From Candidatus Stahliibacteriota bacterium (GTDB taxonomy: Bacteria; Hydrothermota; Tepidihabitantia; SM23-42): 61,880 bases of DNA. The DNA lies in the NCBI GenBank assembly GCA_030602565.1, contig JAUVZL010000008.1, positions 1 to 61,880 on the forward strand. Direction: 5' to 3'. Numbering within the stretch: position 1 is the first letter of the stretch; every line of letters begins with the position of its first letter. A program made the position numbers and the translations under genes. Of this stretch, positions 1-10,567 are shown in pieces. The notes beneath the pieces were generated by a model that worked only from the letters and a program-made list of their open reading frames with translations, was not told where the DNA came from and did no database searches.

Positions 1-708
1 GATATCGTAATTGCAATCAGCGGCAATTTCAATCAAAAGAAAATCCAAAAACTAGCCGCTGACAGATTCGGACGGCTACGCGCGGTCAAGGCAAAGCGGC
101 GAAAACCGAAAAGCCAATGCGGTACGACTATTGTCCAGCGCAGAAAAGATATCACCCAGGTCCATGTTGTTTTCGGTCTGCCTGGCGTTGCCTTCACATC
201 ACCATTAAGATACCGTTTCTCAATAATGAATACTGCCTTTGGTGGCGGCATGTCATCTCGCTTGTTTCAGGGGTTACGTGAGAAAGAGGGTCTTGTTTAC
301 AATGTACAATCGTTCCTCGATTTTTACAGTGACTGCGGTATAACCGGGTTCTATTTTGTCTGTGATAAAGCTAACCTTAAGCGCGTTGCCAGACAACTGA
401 AGACGATTTTCACCGACCTCCAGAAAAATGGCTTTCACAAAGAAGAGATTGAACTCGCCAAAACATACCTGTCAGGTAATTTGCTGTTGAGCCTGGAAAG
501 TTCGACAAATCGCATGCTTCGGCTGGGTAGGGAAATGTTGAACTTCAAGAAAACCACTTTGGTGGATGATGTTATCAAAATGATTCGTGCAATCAATGAA
601 CAGCACGTAAATGACCTCATTGCTCAGTACCTGAACCCAAAAAACTACACAATCGCGGCAGTCGGTCCCATAACAAAAAAAGAAATCAACGATATCTTCA
701 AGATTTAA
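1..708 (+). CDS. M16-family zinc peptidase, C-terminal part (5' truncated by window)
   Basis: The frame is open from base 1 to the stop at 706-708, giving the last 235 residues of a longer protein. The visible part has the hallmark of the C-terminal M16 (insulinase/processing-peptidase) domain: the run GGGMSSRLFQ followed by LREKEGLVY around residues 80-98. The N-terminal half with the HxxEH zinc site must lie upstream of the window, so activity cannot be judged. M16B proteins of this size class act as periplasmic or secreted oligopeptidases, often as pairs. The ATG at 226 is internal because the conserved frame continues upstream of it. No gene follows until the penicillin-binding protein at 887. 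Confidence 0.9.
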   Translation, partial: DIVIAISGNFNQKKIQKLAADRFGRLRAVKAKRRKPKSQCGTTIVQRRKDITQVHVVFGLPGVAFTSPLRYRFSIMNTAFGGGMSSRLFQGLREKEGLVYNVQSFLDFYSDCGITGFYFVCDKANLKRVARQLKTIFTDLQKNGFHKEEIELAKTYLSGNLLLSLESSTNRMLRLGREMLNFKKTTLVDDVIKMIRAINEQHVNDLIAQYLNPKNYTIAAVGPITKKEINDIFKI

Positions 709-762
709 TAACCTGGGAAAAGATGAACTTAAGAAGCTGAGAAGTTCAGAAGGCTATCTTTT

Positions 763-863
763 GGGGTCAAATCTCGACATTGGACATAGATACATGCAGA
801 AAATCAGTTGTGACAATCCAGAAAAAAGGTTAAGGGGAATGTCCAATGTCGAGATTTGACCCC
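763..863. repeat. Inverted-repeat element, family A, copy 1
   Basis: A 24-bp perfect inverted repeat (763-786 and 840-863) encloses 53 bp. The left arm starts GGGGTCAAATCTCGACATTG. The same 24-bp arms recur at 57010-57033 and 57075-57098 around a different interior. This is the form expected of a REP/MITE-type element moved by a transposase acting on the ends. The right arm ends 23 bp before the pbpC start and contains TTGACC, 14 bp upstream of a TATAAT. Confidence 0.85.
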
Positions 864-881
864 ATATCCCAACATTATAAT
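856..881 (+). promoter_or_regulatory. Candidate promoter of pbpC, partly built from a repeat arm
   Basis: TTGACC (856-861) and TATAAT (876-881) lie 14 bp apart, shorter than the 16 bp seen at the other promoters. The TATAAT is followed by exactly 5 nt and the ATG at 887, the same leaderless geometry as at murJ and lepB. The TTGACC belongs to the right arm of the family A inverted repeat, so the -35 assignment is weaker than the -10. Confidence 0.45.
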
Positions 882-886
882 CGAAT

Positions 887-3139
887 ATGACTGAACGCAA
901 GATAGTATTAATTTCACTAATCCTCTCCCTCATCTCAATAATTACTTTTATCCTGCCAACCCGGCACCAAATTTTAGCGTATCATGAAATGGCTTCAATA
1001 AGGATTCTCGACCGCAACAATGTCATATTGCGCGAAGTACTCTCCAGTCAGGATGCCACAAGCCGGTACTGTACGCTCGACAAAATATCGCCCTGGCTTA
1101 TTAAGACAACGGTGGTGAGCGAAGACAAAAGATTCTTTCTGCATAAAGGGATTGATCCGCTTGCTGCATTCAGATCCCTGGTCCAGAATTTCCTCCACGG
1201 TGGTGTGGTATCCGGCGGCTCAACAATCAGCCAACAGCTTGCCCGTAATCTAATTAATTCCCCCTCACGTAACCTTGTCTATAAACTCATCGAAGCTTTT
1301 ATTGCGCTCAACCTTGAGCTAAAATTAAGCAAAGAAGAAATCCTTGAGTTATATTTCAACTATGCACCTTATGGTAATCAGACCTATGGGGTTGAGGCAG
1401 CTGCCTATCTCTACCTGCGCAAACCAGCCCGTGACCTGTCGATCACCGAAGCGGCGTTTCTCGCCGGGATACCGCAAGCACCTTCATTTTACAACCCCTA
1501 CCGATATCCAAAGCGGATAAAGGATCGCCAGGAAAAAATCCTGGTCAGTCTTCTACAATACGGTATCATTGATTCAAATGAATACCAGAATGGACTGGAG
1601 CAACCAGTTTTCCTGATACCAAAAGAGAGTAACTTTCTTGCACCTCATTTTTGCGAGCACGTACTTGTCAAACTCAACAAGAACATGTGGCAAGATGTGA
1701 GCACTGTCAAAACGACCCTGGACATCCGTTTGCAGAAAGAAATTGAACTCATTCTAAAAAATAACATCGACCGGTTGACCAACGCTAATGTAACCAATGC
1801 TGCCGCCATAGTTTTTGACAATCGCACCATGGAAGTATTAGTCTATGTTGGCTCGGTCGATTTCTTTGATCCGCTCATTGACGGCGAAGTAGACGGCGTG
1901 AGAGCATTGAGACAACCCGGCTCCGCACTAAAACCATTCACCTATGCCCTTGCCTTGGAAAACAACTGCACTGCTGCCACTTTGATCCCTGATATGCCAA
2001 CCTTTGAGAAAACCTTTGGCGGCGACTACATGCCGCGCAACTACGATGAAAAATACCACGGTATGGTACGTTTGCGAACTGCCCTGGCTTGCTCTTATAA
2101 TATACCAGCGGTCAGGGTATGTAGTGAGCTGGGTCCGGAAATGCTCCTTGACCGCTGCCTTCAACTTGGTTTTGAAAGCCTTGATAAATCAGCGGTTCAC
2201 TATGGCTTAGGCCTGACCCTTGGCAATGGCGAAGTCACCTTGAAAGAATTAACCCGCGCTTATTCAGTCTTTACCCATTATGGTCGCTTCCTGACCGAAC
2301 AGATATTGTTCAGTGTCGATACAATAGATCTTGGGCTACGCCCGAGATCGCTGAAAATATTCGAACCTGAAGTGGCTTATATTATAATGGATATATTGAA
2401 CGACAACAATGCCCGGAGTCCAGCATTCGGTTTATACAGTCCTTTAAACTTACCTTTTTTCTGCGCCGCAAAGACTGGAACATCGAAAGATTTTAAAGAC
2501 AATTGGTGTATTGGCTTTACCGATAAATATCTCGTTGGTGTATGGGTCGGAAATTTCGATGGCAGCCCCATGCATCATGTATCCGGTATTACTGGCGCCG
2601 GACCTATTTTCCGGGACATCGTGCTCCTCCTCCATCGCACTACGGCGTCAATCAAGTATCCCAAACCCGACAAAGTAATAATCAACGTCATATGTACTGA
2701 ATCAGGTGAACTCGCGAGCGCTCATTGCGACAATACCATAACCGAGATATTCATACAAGGCACTGAACCTGAGTCGATATGTCGCTATCATACAAGCGCC
2801 GAGCCATTACATGCTCATTTGCATAGGAGTGAGCATGGACGTCCTAACCAAGACATTCAAAAGGACATCGTTATATCATTCCCTGACGACGGCGATATCT
2901 TCAAAATAGACCCTATCCTGCGCAATGAATATCAGGTGCTAACCTTCCATGTTAGTACGTCCTGTCCATTAAAACAAATCTCTTGGTTTGTCAATGATTC
3001 GATCATCGGTACGGTCTCTAAACCCTATCATATCACCTGGCAGCTATCACCGGGCAAACATCGAGTCTCAGCGTGTGGTTTGACTGAGGATAACGTGACG
3101 CTAAATTGTTCATCGGTTTCGATCCTTGTTTTAGAATAA
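887..3139 (+). CDS. pbpC: Penicillin-binding protein 1C-type bifunctional transglycosylase/transpeptidase
   Basis: This 750-residue class A PBP polymerises and cross-links peptidoglycan at the cytoplasmic membrane. A single N-terminal membrane segment (about residues 6-24) precedes the GT51 domain, with catalytic Glu79 in SEDKRFF and the GGSTISQQLARN block at 110-121. The transpeptidase follows with all three motifs: S346-x-x-K (GSALK), SYN at 403-405 and KTGT at 529-532. The last ~160 residues match the extra beta domain typical of PBP1C rather than PBP1A. There is no Shine-Dalgarno sequence before the ATG, and TATAAT ends 5 nt upstream, so a leaderless start is likely. Confidence 0.93.
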   Translation: MTERKIVLISLILSLISIITFILPTRHQILAYHEMASIRILDRNNVILREVLSSQDATSRYCTLDKISPWLIKTTVVSEDKRFFLHKGIDPLAAFRSLVQNFLHGGVVSGGSTISQQLARNLINSPSRNLVYKLIEAFIALNLELKLSKEEILELYFNYAPYGNQTYGVEAAAYLYLRKPARDLSITEAAFLAGIPQAPSFYNPYRYPKRIKDRQEKILVSLLQYGIIDSNEYQNGLEQPVFLIPKESNFLAPHFCEHVLVKLNKNMWQDVSTVKTTLDIRLQKEIELILKNNIDRLTNANVTNAAAIVFDNRTMEVLVYVGSVDFFDPLIDGEVDGVRALRQPGSALKPFTYALALENNCTAATLIPDMPTFEKTFGGDYMPRNYDEKYHGMVRLRTALACSYNIPAVRVCSELGPEMLLDRCLQLGFESLDKSAVHYGLGLTLGNGEVTLKELTRAYSVFTHYGRFLTEQILFSVDTIDLGLRPRSLKIFEPEVAYIIMDILNDNNARSPAFGLYSPLNLPFFCAAKTGTSKDFKDNWCIGFTDKYLVGVWVGNFDGSPMHHVSGITGAGPIFRDIVLLLHRTTASIKYPKPDKVIINVICTESGELASAHCDNTITEIFIQGTEPESICRYHTSAEPLHAHLHRSEHGRPNQDIQKDIVISFPDDGDIFKIDPILRNEYQVLTFHVSTSCPLKQISWFVNDSIIGTVSKPYHITWQLSPGKHRVSACGLTEDNVTLNCSSVSILVLE

Positions 3140-3159
3140 GAACCGGTGCATTATCTACC

Positions 3160-3187
3160 TTGACAATAGATTGGTTCTTACTATAAT
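3160..3187 (+). promoter_or_regulatory. Promoter of rpoN
   Basis: TTGACA (3160-3165), 16-bp spacer, TATAAT (3182-3187). The rpoN ATG is at 3206, leaving a leader of only about 12 nt. Confidence 0.75.
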
Positions 3188-3205
3188 TATATACAGGTAG
3201 AAAGT

Positions 3206-4591
3206 ATGAACAAACACCGGCACGAACTTCAATATCGTCCAGAACTCAGGCAATATATGTTGCCGACACTCGTCTATTATCTCAAGCTCATTCAAATACC
3301 TAACCTTGAATTGGAAAATTACTTGCGTCATGAGGTCGAGACCAATCCGCTGCTTGAAGAAACACTCCCGGAGCCAAGCGCGGAAACTGATGACCCTGGT
3401 GAAGAAAACCCGGCTGAAGAACCCAAAGAGGAGAGCGAAAGTGTTGACGTAAGTCTGCTTGAACTCTTTGCCGAGGATACGACAATAAATTTCGGAAAAG
3501 AAGAGCGCCAGCTTGACCCTCTCGACAATGTACCCGCGCAAGATGAGAAACTGTACGATATCCTTATGCGGCAGGCAAAAGCAGTTTTCAATGAACAGGA
3601 TATGGAAATCGCTGGAATAATTATATCAAACATTGAGGATGATGGCCACCTTTCTGTATCACCTGAAGAAATCAGTGGTGAGAAGTTAGCGCTTGAGGAT
3701 ATTTTACGTGTCCTGAAAAAAATTCAACACTTTGAGCCCGTGGGCTGCGCCTGGCGTGATACCAAAGAACCACTATTAGTGCAGCTTTGCCACCTTGGCC
3801 ATGACGAGGATTCAGTAGAGTATATCCTTGTAAAAAACCACCTGATAAACCTCAAAGGAAACCATCCTAGAGAGATAATAAAAAAACTCAATATAGACGT
3901 TGCGCGCTTTGCCAAGGCAAAAGAGATTATCATGCAACTAGACCCCAAACCTGGATGGCGTTACTCAGGAGCGACATCGCGCTATGTATCACCAGACTTT
4001 TTTATTCGCTGGCGCGACAATAAATTGTGCGCTGTTCTCAGTGAAGAAAGAATGCCACGTATTCATATACGCCGACAATATCTTGATATGGTTAAATCAA
4101 AAAGCAACGCGCCCAAGGAAGAAATAGATTTTGTCAAGCAGCGCATACAATCAGCCCAGAACCTCATAATCGCCATAGATCAAAGGAGAAAAACCTTGAC
4201 GCGCATTATCAATAGTATTTTGGAGTACCAACGCGATTTCTTTGAAAAAGGCTACAACTTCCTGAAGCCAATTACGATGACTGAATTTGCCAAGCAGCTC
4301 AGTGTAAACACCTCGACGATATCGAGAGCACTGGCGAACAAATACCTGGAATCACCTTGGGGTATTCACAAACTAAAATTCTTCTTCACCGCCGCGGTCA
4401 GCGATACGGATAAACGTATAATATTCAAAAAGATATCAGAAATCGTGGAAAGCGAAGATAAAACCTCACCGTTATCAGATACGCAAATCGTGAAAAAACT
4501 GAGCCGTCAAGGCATCATCATATCGCGCCGAACAATCTCTAAATACCGTGATTTGATTGGCATTCCAGCTCACCAATTCCGTAGACGATAA
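3206..4591 (+). CDS. rpoN: RNA polymerase sigma-54 factor
   Basis: The 461-residue protein has the sigma-54 layout. The N-terminal activator-interacting region (residues 1-50) is rich in Leu/Gln and ends ETNPLLEE. An acidic linker spans ~55-95, the core-binding domain ~110-300, and a helix-turn-helix lies near 355-380 (TMTEFAKQLSVNTSTISRAL). The RpoN box is SRRTISKYRD close to the C-terminus. It directs transcription from -24/-12 promoters and needs an AAA+ activator, none of which is encoded in this window. It has its own sigma-70-type promoter. Confidence 0.95.
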   Translation: MNKHRHELQYRPELRQYMLPTLVYYLKLIQIPNLELENYLRHEVETNPLLEETLPEPSAETDDPGEENPAEEPKEESESVDVSLLELFAEDTTINFGKEERQLDPLDNVPAQDEKLYDILMRQAKAVFNEQDMEIAGIIISNIEDDGHLSVSPEEISGEKLALEDILRVLKKIQHFEPVGCAWRDTKEPLLVQLCHLGHDEDSVEYILVKNHLINLKGNHPREIIKKLNIDVARFAKAKEIIMQLDPKPGWRYSGATSRYVSPDFFIRWRDNKLCAVLSEERMPRIHIRRQYLDMVKSKSNAPKEEIDFVKQRIQSAQNLIIAIDQRRKTLTRIINSILEYQRDFFEKGYNFLKPITMTEFAKQLSVNTSTISRALANKYLESPWGIHKLKFFFTAAVSDTDKRIIFKKISEIVESEDKTSPLSDTQIVKKLSRQGIIISRRTISKYRDLIGIPAHQFRRR

Positions 4592-4625
4592 CTGTAAAGC
4601 TACATCAATAAGAACCAGAAATTCC

Positions 4626-4653
4626 TTGACTTTTCGGGGAAAATGCTTATAAT
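4626..4653 (+). promoter_or_regulatory. Promoter of the recF-gyrB operon
   Basis: TTGACT (4626-4631), 16-bp spacer, TATAAT (4648-4653). The recF ATG at 4670 has the ribosome site AGGTAGGTGA just upstream. Confidence 0.75.
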
Positions 4654-4669
4654 ATAGGTAGGTGACGCG

Positions 4670-5737
4670 ATGGTATTGAAGAAGCTCAAGTATCAAGGAT
4701 TTCGTAATTTAGTCGACGCAGAATTGGAATTTGCCGATAATTTCAATTTCATTATTGGAAAAAACGCTGCGGGTAAAACAAACCTTCTTGAGGCAATATT
4801 CTACGCAGGTCTTGCGTCATCATTTCGCATAAGGGAAGAACAGAACCTAATCCGTATCGGTGAACCGTTCTTACGTGTCGATGCAGAGACTGAAGATATG
4901 AGGGCAATTGTTTATTTTGATGGTCAGAAAAAGAAACTTACACTCCATGGAAATGAGGTGCGTCGCCTGAGCAACTATGTTGGTTGGTTAGGAATCACGA
5001 CACTCTCCATTGAAGACATATGGATGGTTCGTGGGGCGCCGTCGTGCCGGCGTGCTTTTATTGATTGGACAATAGCTAAAACTTCAACGGTCTATCTCCG
5101 CAATCTAATTGAGTACCGCAAAATCCTGCGCCAGCGCAATAGAATTCTGCAGAACGGCGGAGACAACAAGAATAGCGATGTTTTGGAGTTATTTGATGAG
5201 CAGCTGATTAGAACCGGCAATGAGATATACCGAAAACGCGCCGACTTTTTACCCAAACTAAGAGAGCACATCACGGCATTCGGACAAGAACCGGGTCTGC
5301 AAAAACTGACTTTTGGATATCGTAGTTCATGCCCGGACATGAAGCTCGACCACGACGTCCTTAAGCGAACACGGTCAAGAGAATTTATTGTCGGACACAC
5401 CCTGGTTGGACCACACCGCGACGATCTGCATTTTTCGATAAATGCTCGATCCTTAAAAAACTTTGCGTCAGAAGGTGAAGAACGTGCAGGAGTTATTTCT
5501 ATGAAGCTTGCCGAGGCAGAAATTCTCTACAAGGAAACCGGTAAACGTCCAATCCTGCTATTAGATGAAGTTGCTGCGGAACTCGACCGGGAAAGAATTG
5601 AAGTTCTTCTTCAACTTCTCAAGGGTCAGGTTTTCTATGCGTCCACGCAATTACCGAGTTTTTTAAATATCAACGAACAGAAAAACAGATTTTTTTCAGT
5701 AGCGCGGGGTATTTTTGAGGTTTCCACGAAGAATTAG
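4670..5737 (+). CDS. recF: DNA replication and repair protein RecF
   Basis: This 355-residue SMC-like ATPase loads or helps RecA at single-strand gaps. Walker A is G30-x-x-x-A-G-K-T-N (GKNAAGKTN), the ABC-type signature region reads SEGEERAGVIS near residue 265, and Walker B is ILLLDEVAAELD near 305-316. The usual S-x-G-Q signature is S-E-G-E here, a small departure. Its position directly before a DciA-like gene and gyrB matches the widespread replication cluster (dnaA-dnaN-recF-gyrB). dnaA and dnaN are not in the window, so no origin can be claimed here. Confidence 0.94.
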   Translation: MVLKKLKYQGFRNLVDAELEFADNFNFIIGKNAAGKTNLLEAIFYAGLASSFRIREEQNLIRIGEPFLRVDAETEDMRAIVYFDGQKKKLTLHGNEVRRLSNYVGWLGITTLSIEDIWMVRGAPSCRRAFIDWTIAKTSTVYLRNLIEYRKILRQRNRILQNGGDNKNSDVLELFDEQLIRTGNEIYRKRADFLPKLREHITAFGQEPGLQKLTFGYRSSCPDMKLDHDVLKRTRSREFIVGHTLVGPHRDDLHFSINARSLKNFASEGEERAGVISMKLAEAEILYKETGKRPILLLDEVAAELDRERIEVLLQLLKGQVFYASTQLPSFLNINEQKNRFFSVARGIFEVSTKN

Positions 5738-5744
5738 CAAAATT

Positions 5745-7975
<2,231 letters not shown>

Positions 7976-7991
7976 CTGGTAAGGAGGTTCA

Positions 7992-9059
7992 ATGGGGCGG
8001 ATTGATCTTTTTAAAGAACTAACCGATGCATTTGGAGTATCTGGATATGAGCAAGATGTGGCCAGTATATTAAGGAAACATTTCGGCGATCACGGACAAA
8101 TTACAAGAGATAAATTAGGTAGTATTATTGTAAAAAAAGTGGGCACGAGCGAGAAACCTAAAATAATGTTTGCCGCTCACATGGACGAAGTGGGCTTCAT
8201 GGTAAAAGAAATCACGAAACAAGGTTTTATCAAGTTCATAAGCATTGGTGGATGGTGGGCTGGGAACTTACCAAGTCTGCGTGTCAAAATAAAGACCAGG
8301 AAAGGTAAATACGTACCAGGTGTCATCGGGCTCAAGCCAATACACGATCTAACTGAAGAAGAACGCAAAAAACTACCAAAGGCTGAGGATATGTATATTG
8401 ACGTTGGTGCCACCAAGGCATTTGACATTAGAGAAAAACTCGGCATCAAACCGGGTGACCCGATTATCCCGGCAGCCGAATTTAAGCAACTGGCAAATAG
8501 TGACCTATATCTGGCAAAGGCATGGGACGATAGGGTTGGATGTGCTCTGCTCGTTGACCTGCTTAATAACTTAACCGCAACTGAGCACCCCAATACTATC
8601 TATCTTGCCGGCACAGTACAAGAAGAAGTCGGCTTAAGGGGTGCCAGGACATCATCCTTTGCTGTTTCACCAGATATCGGTTTTGCCCTGGATGTATCCA
8701 TTTGTCGTGATACACCTGGGAATGAAGCAGATGCGGTTGAGCAACTCGGCGGCGGTGTTGGCTTGTTGATTTATGACCGGACCATGATCCCCCATACGAA
8801 ACTCAGGGATTTCGTATGTGAACTCGCTGATTTGAACAATATCCCCTATCATTTCACATCGATAAAAGGAGGCTATGACACCGGGATGATCCACCTAACA
8901 AACTTCGGTGTGCCGAGTCTGGCTATCGGCGTGCCAAGCCGATACGTCCACTCGGCTTCAAGTATTGTGTCATTAGAAGATTACGAACATGTGCTGAATC
9001 TAATAACTTTAATCGTGAAGAATCTTGACGATGAAGCACTTAAACAAATAAGTTCCTGA
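7992..9059 (+). CDS. M42-family glutamyl aminopeptidase / endoglucanase-like metallopeptidase
   Basis: This 355-residue cytoplasmic peptidase probably forms the dodecameric tetrahedral (TET) particle that trims short peptides. The metal ligands are all visible: H63 and D65 in AAHMDE, D179/D180 in AWDDR, the catalytic pair E211-E212 in QEEVGLRGA, D234 in ALDVS and H320 in PSRYVH. It is translated from AAGGAGG seven bases before ATG and ends nine bases before the next gene, so it is operonic with gyrB and the transposase-like gene. Confidence 0.93.
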   Translation: MGRIDLFKELTDAFGVSGYEQDVASILRKHFGDHGQITRDKLGSIIVKKVGTSEKPKIMFAAHMDEVGFMVKEITKQGFIKFISIGGWWAGNLPSLRVKIKTRKGKYVPGVIGLKPIHDLTEEERKKLPKAEDMYIDVGATKAFDIREKLGIKPGDPIIPAAEFKQLANSDLYLAKAWDDRVGCALLVDLLNNLTATEHPNTIYLAGTVQEEVGLRGARTSSFAVSPDIGFALDVSICRDTPGNEADAVEQLGGGVGLLIYDRTMIPHTKLRDFVCELADLNNIPYHFTSIKGGYDTGMIHLTNFGVPSLAIGVPSRYVHSASSIVSLEDYEHVLNLITLIVKNLDDEALKQISS

Positions 9060-9068
9060 GGAGGGAGT

Positions 9069-9569
9069 ATGGCTAAAAGAATAATAAAGCCTGGCGCAAC
9101 ATACTATATCGAAACAACGACAAAAGATTGCATGGAGATTCTAAGTGACCCTCACTGGTCGCGATTCCTGCTCTTGTCGATCGGTTACCACCGATACATG
9201 CTCAATTACAAGATATATGCATATTTAGTAATGCCCGATTCGTTCTACCTGATTATTCAGCCAAGTGCGATGTACACGGTTTCTAAAATAATGAAGTTGA
9301 TAAAAGGTAATTTTGCCAGGAAATATAATGAATACAAGAAAAAAGCAGGTACAGTCTGGAGTCAGAGTTTTGTTGGCGAAATAATAAAAGATAAAGAAAT
9401 GTTTAAAGAGCGGCTCGACTATATTCATTCCTTACCAGTAAGAAGTAGGTTAGTAAAAGAAGCACGGGATTACGAATTCTCAAGTTACAACAATTACGTG
9501 ATGGCGAGACGAACAACGATTCAACTCGTCATTGATCCGTTGCCTGAGAAATTCGGGTCCAAGAAATAA
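9069..9569 (+). CDS. REP-associated Y1 transposase-like protein, metal site lost
   Basis: The 166-residue protein has the TnpA_REP (RAYT, Y1 HUH) fold throughout: AYLVMP near residue 51, the helix IKGNFARKYNEYKKKAG with candidate catalytic Tyr86, and the C-terminal block YIHSLPVRSRLVKEARDYEFSSY. In active members the MP is followed by N-H-V-H, the metal-binding HUH motif. Here residues 57-60 are D-S-F-Y, so both histidines are gone. The His of the usual G-H-x-W-Q is also Thr (GTVWS). The gene sits in the gyrB operon with a strong ribosome site (GAGGAGGG), and the frame is intact. It may be a domesticated DNA-binding relative. A GTAG-type REP element lies 0.8 kb downstream. Confidence 0.82.
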   Translation: MAKRIIKPGATYYIETTTKDCMEILSDPHWSRFLLLSIGYHRYMLNYKIYAYLVMPDSFYLIIQPSAMYTVSKIMKLIKGNFARKYNEYKKKAGTVWSQSFVGEIIKDKEMFKERLDYIHSLPVRSRLVKEARDYEFSSYNNYVMARRTTIQLVIDPLPEKFGSKK

Positions 9570-9667
9570 ACAAAGATCCATCAACTACTGTCTGGGATAG
9601 ATTCTGGGTAGGCAAAGACCCGGCCTCGATATATCCACCAGTAACCAATATTGTTAACGAACTCACC

Positions 9668-10327
9668 ATGGTTACAAGCATACCTGGCAAGAAAATACTT
9701 GAAGTTGGCACTGGAACTGGTCGCGACGGACTAAAAATGAGCCGGCTCGGCGGTATTGTCTATCTATTAGATTACTCTAAAGAGAGTCTGCGCCTGGTTC
9801 GTTCCAGTGCTGAATCAACTGATGTCAAGCTCATTCTTGCAGATGGACGCTCCTGCCCTTTTAACGATAATACCTTTGATGTCGTATTTCACCAAGGCCT
9901 TTTGGAACATTTCCCTTCTCCTTTTGGTCTCTTGCGCGAAAACTTTAGAATTCTCAAAAAAGGAGGGTTGTTGGTCGTTGACGTTCCTCAAACTTATCAT
10001 ATTTACACAATACTCAAACATATCCTAATTATTCTTGGTATGTGGTTTGGTGGTTGGGAAAGACAGTTTACCATTGCCTCACTGGCTCAACTCTTGGTCC
10101 AGTTTGGGTTCCAGCCAATATGCTTTTACGGTGACTGGTCACGACCCGGCATATTTTATAAGATCGTGCGTGAAGGGCTGAAGCGGGTCAAGATTAACCT
10201 ACCTATGTACCCTAAATACTTTGGCCGGATAACCACCAGATTCTATGGATTACAAGAGCGTCTGCGGAAGAAAAAGCTGTTCTTGTATACTGTTCTCTCA
10301 ATAGGGGTCATAGCGAGGAAAATATAG
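9668..10327 (+). CDS. SAM-dependent methyltransferase (class I)
   Basis: The protein has SAM motif I ILEVGTGTGRDG directly after the first ATG, motif II-like YLLDYS, ADGRSCPFNDNTFDVVFHQGLLEH (motifs III-IV) and a KKGGLLVVDVP strand. The substrate is unknown. The first ATG (9668) is probably not the true start. The same frame is open back to 9548 and encodes a family-like N-terminus, with V-W-D-R-F-W-V-G-K-D before the SAM motif. No ATG, GTG or TTG exists in that stretch. The only candidates are ATA at 9566, overlapping the TAA of the upstream gene, and ATT at 9551. A C-terminal hydrophobic stretch near KKLFLYTVLSIGVIA might touch the membrane. Confidence 0.8.
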   Translation: MVTSIPGKKILEVGTGTGRDGLKMSRLGGIVYLLDYSKESLRLVRSSAESTDVKLILADGRSCPFNDNTFDVVFHQGLLEHFPSPFGLLRENFRILKKGGLLVVDVPQTYHIYTILKHILIILGMWFGGWERQFTIASLAQLLVQFGFQPICFYGDWSRPGIFYKIVREGLKRVKINLPMYPKYFGRITTRFYGLQERLRKKKLFLYTVLSIGVIARKI

Positions 10328-10358
10328 AAATTCTGTAACAATTTAGCTATCCTAAAAT

Positions 10359-10436
10359 TGTAGTAGCCTGATTTATCAGGCATTGCAATAACGAAGTTAT
10401 TGCACTAAAAGAAGCCCAATGAATTGGGCAACTACA
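10359..10436. repeat. BIME-like composite element, family B, copy 1
   Basis: The element reads GTAG (10360-10363), TA, hairpin GCCTGA/TCAGGC (10366-10381), a central hairpin TGCAATAAC/GTTATTGCA (10384-10404), hairpin GCCCAA/TTGGGC (10414-10429), AA, CTAC (10432-10435). The outer TGTAGT and ACTACA pair. A GTAG at the foot of a hairpin is the recognition mark of RAYT-associated REP sequences, and two such units in opposite orientation make a BIME. A second copy is at 41696-41755. The rest of the 240-bp gap (10328-10567) shows nothing else I can name. Confidence 0.8.
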
Positions 10437-10567
10437 TTATTTTATACCATTTCTGGCAATTTGGCCTCACTATTTTTATCATTTTTTGGAATAGCTTACC
10501 TATTACGAAATTCTAAAAAATTACAAACGGGGTTTTAGTATTTAGGACTTCGATATTAGGATTTGAA

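Noticed and set aside
9069-9569. An active IS200/RAYT transposase
   Set aside because: The metal-binding histidines are absent, so cutting activity is not expected.
9560-9570. Programmed -1 frameshift fusing the transposase-like protein to the methyltransferase
   Set aside because: The site (AAG AAA TAA) is not a canonical X-XXY-YYZ heptamer and there is no clear downstream structure; kept only as an alternative to a non-ATG start.
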